Of a stretch of 44,090 bases of DNA, positions 12,401 through 20,295 are shown piece after piece; positions within the stretch are counted from its first letter, which is position 1, and every line of letters starts with the position of its first letter. Source of the DNA: an uncultured Clostridia bacterium (GTDB lineage: Bacteria; Bacillota; Clostridia; Christensenellales; UBA1242). The notes under the pieces are model-generated. The model saw nothing but the letters and a program-made list of their open reading frames with translations. It was not told where the DNA came from and did no database searches. Both the position numbers and the translations under genes were made by a program. The stretch is taken from assembly GCA_947630745.1 (NCBI GenBank), contig CANRIT010000002.1, positions 100,474-144,563 of the forward strand. Direction: 5' to 3'.

Positions 12401-15400
12401 TTTGCTGTTGCCCGAGATAAATGTAACGACTACATTTTTTGGTATGGTTAACGAATATTCCACATAGGTTTTTTCGTAAAGTGCGTAAACAGTGGCGCGC
12501 TCCTTTATGTGGGTTAAGTCAACCTTATCCTTTGCTTCTGGTGAAGCTCCCCAACCTATAAATGTATAGTGATAAGTTGCGTCATCTTCGCGTGTTGGGT
12601 CTTGTTCCTTTGGATATTTTGCCTCAGTGTTGTAATTTACTGTAACTGTGTCAAGTTGATGACTATCATAGTCTAAGAATATAACTTCAAAGGTTTGAAT
12701 TTGTTCGAAATAAACAATTTCCAATTTGCCTTCAAATGTAAACTCGCGGCCCGAATCAAACTCGCTACCGTTAACTGTGAAAGTTTTAACATCATACCCT
12801 TCAGTTGGGTTGCATGTGATGGTGATTGTGTCACCATAATGAATTGGTGTTTCGTAGGTAATTGTTTTGCCTTTTTCGTAATTTGAATGACCGCTCACAT
12901 ATTTTATTGTGATATGTTGCGGAACTTCAATTTGATATTCACGCAACGATGCTTCAAACACTGGGTAGAAGTTGGTTTCTTGTGTAATGTTGGTTAAATC
13001 AACAGTTACATCCGCACCAATAGTTGCACCCCAACCAATAAACTTATAGTCATATTGTACACTGCTTGGCTTGGTTGGTTGTTGTTGCAAGGTGTATTCT
13101 GCCTTTTGACCATGAGTTACTTGCACCGTTTGCAGAATGTTTTTGCCCTCATAATCATAGAAATGTACATCATATGTATTGATTTCTTCTTGGTAAACAA
13201 TTGCGGTTGCACCCAAAATCGTATAGGTTTGTCCGCTTTCAAAAGCTTGCCCGCCAACGGTGAATGTGGTTTTGTGATAGCCAGTGCTTTCTTTAAACAC
13301 AACCATAATTTGGTCGTTATAATGAAGCATTGTACCCGATTGAATTTCACTACCCTTTTCAATGCCGCTACTTGTGCCTTCAACATAGGTTACTGTTACA
13401 TTGTCTTCATTTTCTTCAGTAATGGTTAATTCATATTCTCTATATTCTTGTTTGTACACTGCGTAGAAAGTGGTTTCTTGTTTAATTTCAATGCTATCTA
13501 ATTCTACCAAATCATCGCTGTTTTGTTGAGTTGACCAACCTAAGAAGGTATAGAAATATTCATTGGTTTCTTGCCTTGTTGGTTTATCTTGGTTAAACTC
13601 AGCATGATTGCCCCACAAAACTTGTGTGCTTGTGATAAATGTGTCATCATAGTTTTTGAAGGTTACAGTTATTGAGTCTAATTCTTCATTATATGTAATT
13701 TCTAATCGTTTGCCTTCAACCGCATCCACATCCAAAATATATTCGCCGTTAAAACTTATGTCTTTGCCGTTTAATTTAAGTTCGCTTGCATGATGCCCTT
13801 CACTTGGATTGCAACTAATTTTTAGTTTGTCACCCTTATGCACATTTATAGTTGTGTTGGTGTAATCTTTATTTACTTCCGCGTGTGAAGAATGCTTATA
13901 CTCAGTTGATTCACTTGTGCCGGACAGATATTTTGCAGTTACATGTTCGGGAATAACCAAATTATATTCAATATATGTCTGATCAAAAGTTGGGGTAAAG
14001 TCAGTTTTTTGAGTAATGCTATCTAAATTACCTTCCCAGCCACTGAATTTATAATCAAATGTGCCATCGCTTGGGCGGGTTGGAGTTTTGTTGCCAGTGT
14101 ATGTAACGCTATCGCCATGTTCAACCTGTTTGGTTTCAAGCACAGTGCCGTCATAGTCTTTAAATTGCACGGTGTAAATGTATTTATCTTCAGAAACAAC
14201 AATGTTTACATCGCCCTGAACTTCATGCTCTGTGCCGCTATTAAAGTCGTCACCATTAAGTGTGTGGGTAGCAATCTCGTGCGCATCGTCAGACGCTTCA
14301 AATTCAATTTTTATTTTATCACCATAATAAAGCGTGTCGCCAGAATGAATTGGGTCATTAACTTTATGCGATTCACCACTAACAAATGTTACAGTAACAT
14401 TGTCGCCCATAATGGTGATTCTATATTTAACATAATCATCTTCCACAAAACTTGCATAAACATCAAGTGATGCGCCATTTTTGCCAAGCTGAACATTGTT
14501 TAACTTTTCTGTCATGTCGCTACCATGCGAGTCAACCCATTTGTCGAATCTATATGTGTGAATTTTGTCGTCCGCTTTGGTTGGCAAATCAAAATCAATC
14601 TGCACCGCGTTGCCATGAATAACTTTTAATGTATGGATTGGTTGTTTGCCGCCTTCATCATAAAAGTTGATTGTGTACTCGTTAAGTTCGCGTTCATAAA
14701 CAATTGAAACATCGCCATTAACTGTAAGTTCAAAATTATTTTCTTGCGCCTCGCCATTAACTTCAAACTTGCTACAATGATAACCATCGCTTTCGTCATC
14801 GTCATAAACAATGGTAAGCGTATCGCCCCATTCAACCTTGTCACCATTTGTTAAAGGTCCATCGTGGCGAGATGAAGTTATTGTAAGCTTTGAATAATCA
14901 TCTTGGAATACACTTAAATTAAGTTCATATTCACGATAACTTTCAGTAAACTGGGCGCGAAGATATGTATCTTCTTTAATTTGGTGATTGCCCAACTCAT
15001 CCTTATCAAAATATTGTTCTTCGCCAAACTCATCCAAAATTGGCTCATTTTCGCTATCCACCAACAGCCAGCCTTTAAATGTGTACTGATGCTCTGGGGT
15101 TTTGTCTTTGGTTGGAGTTTCGCCTTGATAGCTTGCACCCAAACCATATTGAACTTGCTCATTTGAAATTTGTGTGCCGTCTTCGTTTAAGAACCAGACA
15201 TCAAAAGTTTTAATCTGCTCGTCGTAATAGATGCGGATTTCTTTATCATCTGCGGTTTTGTTATCTGCAACAATTTCGTAAATAGGGTCGCCATTTTCTG
15301 TTGTTTCATCCGTTTTAACCGCACCAAAAACTTGCAAAATGGTCTGTTCATTTTCTGGTGGAGTGGATGCAATAACCACAAACCTATCACCATGGTGAAG

Positions 15401-15949
15401 GGAGGCGTGAATGTCAAGCGGATTGCCGTTTACATCTTGTATTTCCAAATGGTCAGCAAAAGGAGATTCTATTTTAAAATTGTAGTTGATTAAAATATAG
15501 TACAAATAGATGGTTGAATCTTTTGTAACCTTTGTGTCAAGTGAAAGTTCGTTTGACAAAACTCGGTCGCTATAAAAACCAGCGAAATAATACCCCGGGC
15601 GATCTGGCACGGTTATGTCACGCAAAGTAGCACCCTTTTTTAGTTTAAGGGTGATTTGCCCACCATCAACATCATCGGCCACCGTTTCTATAGTTACGGT
15701 AAAGCCTTTGTTTTGCGTGTAATAAATAACTGCAGGTATGGTAAGGGTTGCCGCAGCAAGCAATGCTGAGGTTATAACCACAGTTATCTTTTTACCCGTA
15801 TTGTGTTGCTTTTCTCCTTTATTGGCGTTTTTACCAAGTTTGTTTAAAAGTTCCTCCTCTTGCGGAGTTAGTTTTTTGCTGCCTTTAACTTGTTTGTTAT
15901 CAGCAGTGTTTTTTGGTGTTGAACCTAAATTTGCGCTTTTGCTTGGCAT
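488..15949 (-). CDS. Giant (5153 aa) membrane-anchored repeat protein: N-terminal TM, InlB-type B repeats (Listeria-Bacteroides repeat/Flg_new-like), then BspA-like leucine-rich repeats (LRR_5)
   Basis: Single uninterrupted ORF. TM segment ITVVITSALLAAATLTIPAVIYY near the N terminus; repeated units such as YTVQFKDYDGTVLETKQVEHGDSVTY..PTR...YKFSGWEGNLDSITQKTDFTPTF; then many units such as LxxIGDYAFxGCxSLxEIxIPxSVxxIGxxAF. RBS GGAG before ATG. Confidence 0.93.
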   Translation of the reverse strand: MPSKSANLGSTPKNTADNKQVKGSKKLTPQEEELLNKLGKNANKGEKQHNTGKKITVVITSALLAAATLTIPAVIYYTQNKGFTVTIETVADDVDGGQITLKLKKGATLRDITVPDRPGYYFAGFYSDRVLSNELSLDTKVTKDSTIYLYYILINYNFKIESPFADHLEIQDVNGNPLDIHASLHHGDRFVVIASTPPENEQTILQVFGAVKTDETTENGDPIYEIVADNKTADDKEIRIYYDEQIKTFDVWFLNEDGTQISNEQVQYGLGASYQGETPTKDKTPEHQYTFKGWLLVDSENEPILDEFGEEQYFDKDELGNHQIKEDTYLRAQFTESYREYELNLSVFQDDYSKLTITSSRHDGPLTNGDKVEWGDTLTIVYDDDESDGYHCSKFEVNGEAQENNFELTVNGDVSIVYERELNEYTINFYDEGGKQPIHTLKVIHGNAVQIDFDLPTKADDKIHTYRFDKWVDSHGSDMTEKLNNVQLGKNGASLDVYASFVEDDYVKYRITIMGDNVTVTFVSGESHKVNDPIHSGDTLYYGDKIKIEFEASDDAHEIATHTLNGDDFNSGTEHEVQGDVNIVVSEDKYIYTVQFKDYDGTVLETKQVEHGDSVTYTGNKTPTRPSDGTFDYKFSGWEGNLDSITQKTDFTPTFDQTYIEYNLVIPEHVTAKYLSGTSESTEYKHSSHAEVNKDYTNTTINVHKGDKLKISCNPSEGHHASELKLNGKDISFNGEYILDVDAVEGKRLEITYNEELDSITVTFKNYDDTFITSTQVLWGNHAEFNQDKPTRQETNEYFYTFLGWSTQQNSDDLVELDSIEIKQETTFYAVYKQEYREYELTITEENEDNVTVTYVEGTSSGIEKGSEIQSGTMLHYNDQIMVVFKESTGYHKTTFTVGGQAFESGQTYTILGATAIVYQEEINTYDVHFYDYEGKNILQTVQVTHGQKAEYTLQQQPTKPSSVQYDYKFIGWGATIGADVTVDLTNITQETNFYPVFEASLREYQIEVPQHITIKYVSGHSNYEKGKTITYETPIHYGDTITITCNPTEGYDVKTFTVNGSEFDSGREFTFEGKLEIVYFEQIQTFEVIFLDYDSHQLDTVTVNYNTEAKYPKEQDPTREDDATYHYTFIGWGASPEAKDKVDLTHIKERATVYALYEKTYVEYSLTIPKNVVVTFISGNSKHEQQATLTADDKLYYGDTIKLTYTEDEGKEKSKFTVNGKDIENEGTYTLEGEIPNKIVNIVYEQTAKVYTVNFLDDDGETLQTVYVEHGKNAEFTGEQKPSRTATTKFTYIFKGWEGELNNITSDQSFSPTFTEKYIEYELNIPEHVNVKYLSGTSSENLPDNDNHQSHNTVNETYTKQTIKLHVDDKIEITCNPQEGYHKTKLQVNQNDHTPGTTYTIQGATTIDYEQAINEYTVKFHNYNSDETIIEAKVNHGDSVSFNGVQPTRGQTNVYSYTFEGWGATKNATTTTSLEKITSDMDVYAVYTEVYREYKLSINAPDRVTITYVSGTSERTQTEGSYSSPHIAHDTTHITTDSTFHWGDVIKIEYNHSEGHEKSKFTVNGNDFVSGNTHKVEGDINIVYEEVKNKLTVTFYDYDGKKVWDTVTVEYGDDVSYTKQNPTRGQTNEFYYEFDGWSSQKDSYVAANLSNITSETSFYAHYTEKYREYDITIPDQVSVKFVSGSSSDKYESNKTVENGAKLHWNDEIEITYTESDGHHKTSFKVGEQEIENNKYHHTVKGNTTITYTEDVNTYTFNIPDGVTVKENDNNGTEILDGGTVTFGKTYYIVLKALDAGYHIETPLKVSELFFTKGAGEDNTYVLNGESTIALENKGTIENAIEYATAINTYTLTFSENLTVQRYKDGKPGDVVMNGVTSNVSYGEQLIVTWTTPEDKEKPHITAVGLNLTSGQDTESGCVFTVSSLNDLDEISLTYSDQYIEYNLTIPERVTVKYLRGTSSQYKENQPLEDGNKLHLNDVITIECDTTPGYKIETFTVNGEKFESGHEHTVKGDVKIVYNEIRNEFKVTFYDYDGESVLEEVNVEFEGTAKYSHGTPTREGDKEIYYTFKGWSTSKEEYIETDLSNITQDTSFYAHYDQHYHEYSITIPANVTVTFISGTSNLGDGTPITEGQKLHFNDKIKISYKETDGHHKISFKVGEKEIANDYEHTVDGETTITYSEDVNTYTLTIPEGVTVKEVNADGTETQIENNIVSFGKTYHITVETLPEGYHITKNFDVSEMFFTKGAGNSYVLNGESAKALKHESEITDAITYEKQINTYTLTYSDYGVGFQVHKGSENGDLVESGVEGNVSYFDKLYVTWTTPEEKQNPRVTAEGLTLAEGEDSVSGCVFRVNTNLEHNTAISLSYTDEYVEFTLTIQPEMEQYISVLYVSGSSDDKYNSQRQLKSGDKLRYNDVISVSSTLSLPDEPETISTLHVTGAISEDGNYKVQQAVTVDLEVAHKYLDLTLIDGGYRVNGFASGKSSDNVIIPNTFIGKPVIEIKESAFSGKADITQLTIGENITTIGRFSFYKCTGFTELTIPANVVNLGVQAFKDCHNLKLINYNATNANDLTQKDAKVFDYAGWHADSLTVTFGEDVTKIPTYLFYDCEYISQINFNSTNVENVGGQVFYDAGTARDNGIQVIFGENVQTVPAYLFYNGSGHAAKITSVTFGSNITSIGNSAFSGCYGLIELDLTPTKLQSIGSGAFNGCSGLNSVTFPTTLETIGDSAFSSTNLAEIDLTQATSLKTIGSTAFYECESLTEVTIPESVSKLGDRAFARCYGLKTISYNAISAEDLTSSNYGVFESAGKNAESLTLTFGKNVQKLPAYMFKNMTSLTQINFNSINAADLTTKDTFKDAGTSRDGITVTFGDEVRNIPAYLFWTSSSSKITSVILGRSVITIGINAFGECSKLAEIDMQQATSLETIGNYAFYECTALSEIVLPSSVTTIENNAFRNCYGLQSIRIPDGLTEISFSTFYGCSNLNNIILPESINNIGDYAFHGCSSLPEIIIPSAVEHIGARAFSGCSSLTKVTIKSATIYQKISYSDSEQYLVYYANTVIVPKDIVDTYYSRYLENSSNFLRVDMGENYEFRKYEASDFNFTWLEDRSAWQLDGFKSGKSQTALEIPADYMGYNVVAIKDSAFKGTAIESVVMGANIQTIGASAFENCTHLTSTTLTDSQLTTIGEKAFASCTSLTEIDLENATSLQTIGNYAFSQCNLLRISLPSSLTTIGNFAFQLCSAMSEVDMQQATSLEKIGSYAFYACKGLSEIVLPSSVTTIGNSAFRSCYGLKSIEIPNKVSIIQDDLFEDCTELTNVTLNEGITQIGYYAFKNCTNLSTINLPNSLITIVQGAFYGCRSLTEITIPANVETIENSAFSDCYGLTSIVYNATSVKDFSQLNYVFTNAGRDAESLTVTLGENVEKIPAYMFNDSKYITQINFNSINVADLTTMDTFKYAGASKDGITVTFGDQVQKIPTDLFHTSYASDAPNITNVILSSSITSIGDYAFIGCESLIEVNWGQATSLESIGEAAFYGCKNLASVTIPETVTTIGESAFYECNQITTITIPEGVQTIGPAAFGNCIRLKEIIYNATNVQGTHMPFKGTTGSLAEGGITLTIGENVESLPGHIFNKCQNLKQINFNAINLQDLTEYSSIFNESGDNMTVTFGEEVQKIPAYLFYNLSGKNNTSLINVVIGSSVTTIGKYAFANCVYLANVDFSHADSLQTIDDFAFRTCCNSLRQISLPETLQYIGSYAFSTCTQLTEISIPSSVEWIYSNAFASCNITKVIINSETIYKKITESDSCGSLVSNAETVIVPKGIVDEYNSSYIENLDNFVKRLVGENYEFTKAEATDLIYTWLDGEQAWKVDGLKNGKSPSDLTIPDQYMGYDVVEIAASAFEGKTSIKTLSIGENVTTFGENAFAGCTALTELTFGKNISNLATLYLQDKGIFDDTVTLSTLKFTGTLSDWCTGFKNAEMTEFITNIMQSDATGYENLSYWLVMLMSSKTTSEDCTLFIEGQEITGSLVIPEDVTVISAGAFNHCKKITDVTINTNVTEIDYGAFLGSSITHINFQSTTNLQTIATMAFANCTNLTEIEIPRSVTTLGAQAFANCTSATKLTYSTNMIDVCLVSVSESGEIDSSENSPFAGITTIREFDFIGSLTEWFKGVDLSKYGEDMNLACHYYAMSLLDNSSDLLMEAILHPENFKFTINGAAFENEITVPADVVDLCSYALTFIKDVKIINFEEGLKSIGDGAFVFGALQEINLPNSLQVIGASIGWGDDISEIVIPENVTEIGYEAFRSFKGHIEVESTKITKLGEGAFEYAVGLYGITLGEGLTEISKDAFMGSGLIEITLPNSLTTIREYAFNSCELLEITIPANVNSIGSNAFYRCTDLQTITINSIEVFKALKTQTDCGSLLNYATTIIVPKGIADSYQSEYLENSGKFIKIPAGDNYEFRKATEATDFTFAWNEDLEGWEVTGFATDKVMEDVVIPDSYEGYAVKGIAARTFANNTNIKSITIGANISTIGSQAFAGCNKLATVTIKSKEVFIALVDSNSCGKLITNAKKITVPGNIVDDNYSSLLEDGTYWFGQQCDDIYDFWLADSTFNYAWRYDLDGWQIEGFKYRGRPRECVIPDTYLGYKVLAISNSAFEGRDDITSITIGNNVKEINNNAFEGCTNAVFIKISRFSKLETIGARAFYGTNPYEIYIPSSVKSIGYDMFESYYTPTKVTIDSDTIYREIADRDSCGNLLQSAKQVLIPKTIADNYRNNFIYTDTTRTEAAGNYYLFIWGQMEESEFEFIYDTYNGGWELSKAKEDYYGELNIPDEYMGEPVVSIGDYAFYNSDFYYLYIPKTIKSIGDYAFSTPEEYSNLNYVDFEKGSQLKTLGKYAFYKCININSINIFEECANLTTIGDGAFANSNLYNGSQIIFPHNLESIGNNAFANCTNITNIGEIVLPYSLKTIGNYAFMNTDIARIIFANWNNIDECQLRIIGDGAFLNCQYLSYCRMAVNNSDYEDGLDLSVCTKLERIGSYAFAYSNIYGIRIPRNVNYIAAHAFDYCSNLETVFLDGDKLFPYINDLCRGENPNGGGCCGGLFGYATRIFFENFSYNKFNSGKAPYALRDILSYATPDFTSVNGYVGLYITGQFRSIHQFY

Positions 15950-16000
15950 AATTTTCTCCTTTTTTACTCAGCCAAAAAATTGTAGACTTATACTATTGGC

Positions 16001-16029
16001 ATTATAGCACAGCTGTCGATTTTTGTCAA
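16001..16029 (-). promoter_or_regulatory. Perfect sigma-A-type promoter for the giant repeat protein gene
   Basis: Reverse complement reads TTGACA-N17-TATAAT (-35 at 16024-16029, -10 at 16001-16006), about 50 bp upstream of the start codon. Confidence 0.85.
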
Positions 16030-16146
16030 TTATATATAGGTATATTTTGGCACAAAAATGCAAAATTTATAAATAAAATATTTATAACTTATTTTTTGCT
16101 TTAAACAAAAAACAGGCAAGGGAAATAAGTTAAATATTTTGCAACA

Positions 16147-16173
16147 AAAAAAAACGAGCCTTAGCTCGTTTTA
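16147..16173 (-). terminator. Rho-independent terminator of the ftsH operon
   Basis: AAAACGAGC-CTTA-GCTCGTTTT stem (16151-16172) followed on the minus strand by a T run. Confidence 0.85.
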
Positions 16174-16824
16174 TGCAACCCAATTTTGTTGCAGATATGA
16201 GATTAAATCCCCCCAATCCGCATTTAGGTTATAGTAGTAGTGATATTTGCTTTCGTAATTGTTTGTTGGATTGCTGCCCGTTGTGTAATATGGCACAACA
16301 TAAACATTAACTTCCGCCTCGCCATCCGTGGTTTTTACGCCAAAGCAAAGGTCCCTATAATAGTAAACTTCGCCATCTGCATTTAGATAGTTGTTTTTGC
16401 CAAGTTTAAGAAGTTGTGGTTCACGGTATCTATAAATTACAAAATACTCGTAATTTAAACCGCTTGGTGTGGTTAGCGTGCGCGTGCTTGAACTTGCCGT
16501 TGAAACTTGGGAAATGGTGGCTTGCTTTTTAACATTGCGCTCAAACAAATTGGTAAGCACCGACCGTTTGCTGGCATTGTTTATAAGGTCAACAATTTTT
16601 GCTGACTGCGCGCTGTCTGGGTCGGAAGACATATAGCCATCTCCGCCCTGCCTATCGTAATACTCTTTGCTTGTTCTGATTAAAATTGAATTTGGAGTGG
16701 CGCAATTTATGTTGTACTTAACATCAATGTTTGCCATAACAATTGTTGCAATCACCACAACTGCAACAATAAACAAACTTATCCCCGCCAAAACTCTTTT
16801 AACAATATCGCTTTTTGTATACAT
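16171..16824 (-). CDS. Hypothetical single-TM protein downstream of ftsH
   Basis: ORF with N-terminal hydrophobic segment VLAGISLFIVAVVVIATIVMA. Likely start is MYTKSD (16824), a few nt after the ftsH stop and preceded by GGAG. Confidence 0.75.
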   Translation of the reverse strand: MYTKSDIVKRVLAGISLFIVAVVVIATIVMANIDVKYNINCATPNSILIRTSKEYYDRQGGDGYMSSDPDSAQSAKIVDLINNASKRSVLTNLFERNVKKQATISQVSTASSSTRTLTTPSGLNYEYFVIYRYREPQLLKLGKNNYLNADGEVYYYRDLCFGVKTTDGEAEVNVYVVPYYTTGSNPTNNYESKYHYYYNLNADWGDLISYLQQNWVA

Positions 16825-16837
16825 GTTTTCTCCTATT

Positions 16838-19087
16838 TTACTTGTCGTCATCATCTTTTTTGCGCTTTCTTGCTTGGGTTGCTTTTTCCGCTTTTTGTAC
16901 TTCGGTCTTTTCTTTTTCTTCAGCCTTTACTTCGCTTGGATTTTTGCTTTCCGCACTTGAATTTTCGCTGTTTGCGTCAGTATTTTCTTCCGCCTTTTTT
17001 GCTTGCTCTTGCTGTTCTATTTTGCCAATTTCCGCATTAAGCTGTGCAATTTCTTTTTCCGCCTCGCGCTTGATGTTTTCGTAATCTTGTTTAGAAATTA
17101 CTCCCGCTTTTGCTAGTGCCTCTGCTGTGGCTAAGCGCGATTGAATATCACGCGATTTATGCTCTTCAAGTGCTTCCTTTTTGGCACGTTCTTGATATTC
17201 GCGCTTTTCTTGCTCTTTAACATCAATTGCCTTTTCAACTTCGTCCACGCTTGCGCCGTTAAATAGCATTTCAAATTCTTCTTTATAAATTGTTTCTTTA
17301 TCCAGCAGAATTTGCTGTACCTTTTCTATAACATCCTTTTTGCTTTTGATAATTTCGGTTGCGCGTTTGTGTGCCTCGGCAATAATTTTGCCAACCTCGC
17401 TGTCAATTAGGTTTGCCACTTCTTGGCTGTAAGGAAGTTGACGCTGATAATCCCTACCAACAAAAATCTCTTCCCCTTCGCCATAACTTAACAAGCCAAG
17501 TTTTTCACTCATGCCCCATTCCGCCACCATTTTGTGTGCCAGTTTGGTTGCGCGTTCCAAATCGTTTGATGCGCCAGTGGTTATGTCGTCCAACATAATT
17601 TCTTCCGCCGTTCTACCCCCCAACATCATGGTGATAGAATCAAGCAATTTCTGTTTTTGCATATGGGTGCGGTCTTTTTCATCAAAAGTTAAAGTGTATC
17701 CGCCCGCCATGCCACGCGGGATAACCGAAATCTCTTGCACATTATCGCAATTTGGCAAAGTTTGTGCCACAATTGCATGCCCGCTTTCGTGTATCGCGGT
17801 TATCTTTTTATCTTGCTCGGTTATAACGCGGCTTACTTTTTTAGGCCCCATAAGCACTTTGTTAAGCGCCTCTTGAATGTCAATCATAGAAATTTTGTAT
17901 CTGCCATCACGCGCAGTTAAAAGGGCTGCCTCGTTAAGCATATTTTCTATATCCGCGCCCGCAAGCCCACTTGTTAGGCGTGCTAAACGCTTAATGTCCA
18001 CATCGTTTGAAAGTGGTTTGTTTTTGCTGTGCACCTTAATAATTTCTTCCCTACCCTTTACGTCTGGAAGATGAACATAAATCTGCCTATCAAAACGCCC
18101 CGGTCTGGTTAATGCTGGGTCCAAAATGTCCGCACGGTTGGTTGCCGCAAGCACAATTATGCCGCTGTTGGCCTCAAACCCGTCCATTTCAACAAGCAAT
18201 TGGTTAAGCGTTTGTTCACGCTCGTCATTGCCACCGCCAAGACCCGCGCCGCGCTGACGACCAACCGCATCAATTTCATCAATAAACACAATACATGGGC
18301 TGTTTGCCTTTGCGCTTTCAAACAAATCACGCACACGGCTTGCACCCACACCTACATAGAGTTCAACAAAGTCCGAACCCGAAATGCTGAAAAATGGCAC
18401 TTTACTTTCGCCTGCAACCGCTTTGGCAAGCAAAGTTTTACCCGTACCCGGATTGCCCACAAGCAACACGCCCTTTGGAATGCGCGCGCCAAGTTCGGTG
18501 TATCTGGCTGGATTTTTTAAAAATTCCACCAACTCTTGCAACTCTTGCTTTTCTTCTTCCGCGCCAGCAACATCGGCAAAGCGTACATTGGAAGAAACCA
18601 CCAACCTTGCCTTACTTCTGCCAAAGCCAAAGCCCTTGTTGTTTGCCGACATCGACCTGAACAGGAATATCGCCGCAACAATGCCCACAATCAAAATGAT
18701 GTATGGACCATATGTTACAAACCAACTTTGCACGCGTGGCTCATAACTTGCCTTTATAACAAAGCCGTCTTTTTTGGCACTTTCCACTTCTTCCATAAGC
18801 TTGTCAATGCTAAGGTAGTAGCAATATCTATCATAAGTGCGTGGGAAATCGTTTTCTTTTACCCCGCCCTTAAGCCTTATGCGAATTGTGTTGCCATACA
18901 CGCTGATTTCTGCAATCTGTGGTTTTTGCGCATCCTCTTCAACCAACATGGTTTGAAATTCGGTATAACTAATCTGCTTAGAGGTGTCGTTTCTGCCAAC
19001 AAACCAATAAATAAGCACAATCCCCACCAATAAAATAAGCCCGTATATCAAAAGCGTTTTTAGTGGATTTGATTTTTTCTTCTCCAT
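16838..19087 (-). CDS. ftsH: ATP-dependent zinc metalloprotease FtsH
   Basis: AAA+ Walker [19 protein letters not shown], Walker [40 protein letters not shown], zinc-binding HESGH; N-terminal TM. Likely start MEKKKSN. Confidence 0.97.
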   Translation of the reverse strand: MEKKKSNPLKTLLIYGLILLVGIVLIYWFVGRNDTSKQISYTEFQTMLVEEDAQKPQIAEISVYGNTIRIRLKGGVKENDFPRTYDRYCYYLSIDKLMEEVESAKKDGFVIKASYEPRVQSWFVTYGPYIILIVGIVAAIFLFRSMSANNKGFGFGRSKARLVVSSNVRFADVAGAEEEKQELQELVEFLKNPARYTELGARIPKGVLLVGNPGTGKTLLAKAVAGESKVPFFSISGSDFVELYVGVGASRVRDLFESAKANSPCIVFIDEIDAVGRQRGAGLGGGNDEREQTLNQLLVEMDGFEANSGIIVLAATNRADILDPALTRPGRFDRQIYVHLPDVKGREEIIKVHSKNKPLSNDVDIKRLARLTSGLAGADIENMLNEAALLTARDGRYKISMIDIQEALNKVLMGPKKVSRVITEQDKKITAIHESGHAIVAQTLPNCDNVQEISVIPRGMAGGYTLTFDEKDRTHMQKQKLLDSITMMLGGRTAEEIMLDDITTGASNDLERATKLAHKMVAEWGMSEKLGLLSYGEGEEIFVGRDYQRQLPYSQEVANLIDSEVGKIIAEAHKRATEIIKSKKDVIEKVQQILLDKETIYKEEFEMLFNGASVDEVEKAIDVKEQEKREYQERAKKEALEEHKSRDIQSRLATAEALAKAGVISKQDYENIKREAEKEIAQLNAEIGKIEQQEQAKKAEENTDANSENSSAESKNPSEVKAEEKEKTEVQKAEKATQARKRKKDDDDK

Positions 19088-19421
19088 AAATATGTCTCCT
19101 ACTGCCCAAAACAAAAGTTTTACATTTCGCTTGAAGTTTGGGCAAAATTAAATTAAACAAGCAAAATGATAAAATAACCCTTGTAGATTATATTGTAACA
19201 TAATTGCAAAATATTCACAACCAAAATTATCCATTTTAAAAAAGATTTTTTAAATTGTTTAGTAATTTTTTAGTTTTGCCGCCAATATTAATAATTATTT
19301 ATAAAAATATCATTTTTAAAATCAAAAACAAAAAATAAACCAAATTAAAAATTTAAAATAATCCATTAAAAAGTTTACAAATTATCAAATTTGTGTTAAT
19401 ATAATTTTTAGGAGGATGTTT

Positions 19422-20162
19422 ATGGCAACTGCAGGTGTTGTTATTGATATTATTGTTGTTGCAGCCTTAATTATTTGTGGGCTGATTGGTTTAAAAAAGG
19501 GTTTTATAAAATCTATATTGTCGCTTTTTAGTTGGGCGGTGTGTTTGATTGTGGCGGTGTTCTTGGCAAGATATGTTGCCCGCTGGTTAAATAATATTTA
19601 CAATTTTGACGCGCTTATTGGCAACAAAATTGCATCATCGCTTATTAAGTCAAACGAATATTTTGCCTTGCCAGCCGAACAATATGCGTCCACCCCTATG
19701 CCAGATTTGGGATTTTGGGGCACGGTAACCAAGGCGGTGTTTAAAAAGGCAGCAAATTATGGTGACGCAACAATTGGTGCAGTTGTAGGCAAAAGTTTGG
19801 GCAGAGTTTGCATGATTGTAATTTCGGGCATACTTGTGTTTGTTGTGCTTAAAATTGTGCTTTTGTTGTTAAACAAATTGTTCAACAAAATTACCAATAT
19901 AAAAATACTTGGCTGGTTAAACAAACTTTTGGGCGCGGTGTTTGGCGTACTTAAAGCGGCGGTTATTATTGTAATATTTAACATTGTGCTTGCATTTTTA
20001 AGTTTGCTGCCACCAGTAAACAAAACCATCACCCCAATTATTACCGAACACTCTGTGGTTGAAAAGTTTGTTTACAACACCACAGACAAGGTTATTAAAG
20101 ACAAAGTTATTGACGGCGGAATGATGCAAAATTGGTTGTCCGATTTGTGGGAGAAAAAATAA
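19422..20162 (+). CDS. CvpA family membrane protein
   Basis: Multi-TM protein beginning DIIVVAALIICGLIGLKKGFIKSILSLFSW, typical of the CvpA family; GGAGG RBS at 19411-19415. Confidence 0.8.
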   Translation: MATAGVVIDIIVVAALIICGLIGLKKGFIKSILSLFSWAVCLIVAVFLARYVARWLNNIYNFDALIGNKIASSLIKSNEYFALPAEQYASTPMPDLGFWGTVTKAVFKKAANYGDATIGAVVGKSLGRVCMIVISGILVFVVLKIVLLLLNKLFNKITNIKILGWLNKLLGAVFGVLKAAVIIVIFNIVLAFLSLLPPVNKTITPIITEHSVVEKFVYNTTDKVIKDKVIDGGMMQNWLSDLWEKK

Positions 20163-20295
20163 AAATTTAAGCAAAATTTTTTAAAATATTGCAAAAAATC
20201 ATCAAAAAACATTAAAAATTTAACAAAAAACTAAAAATTTTTAAAAATTTTATCATCTTGTTTCAATTTTAGCAGTGAAAAATCTAGGAGAATTT

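Noticed and set aside
2247-15166. Numerous 60-128-aa ORFs on the plus strand and alternate frames inside the giant gene (e.g. 3909-4295, 13055-13429)
   Set aside because: Shadow ORFs produced by the repetitive coding sequence on the opposite strand; no RBS or family signatures.
20163-20295. Possible T-box riboswitch upstream of tyrS
   Set aside because: Looked for the T-box bulge sequence and leader terminator; the region is only ~130 bp of A/T-rich sequence with no such elements.
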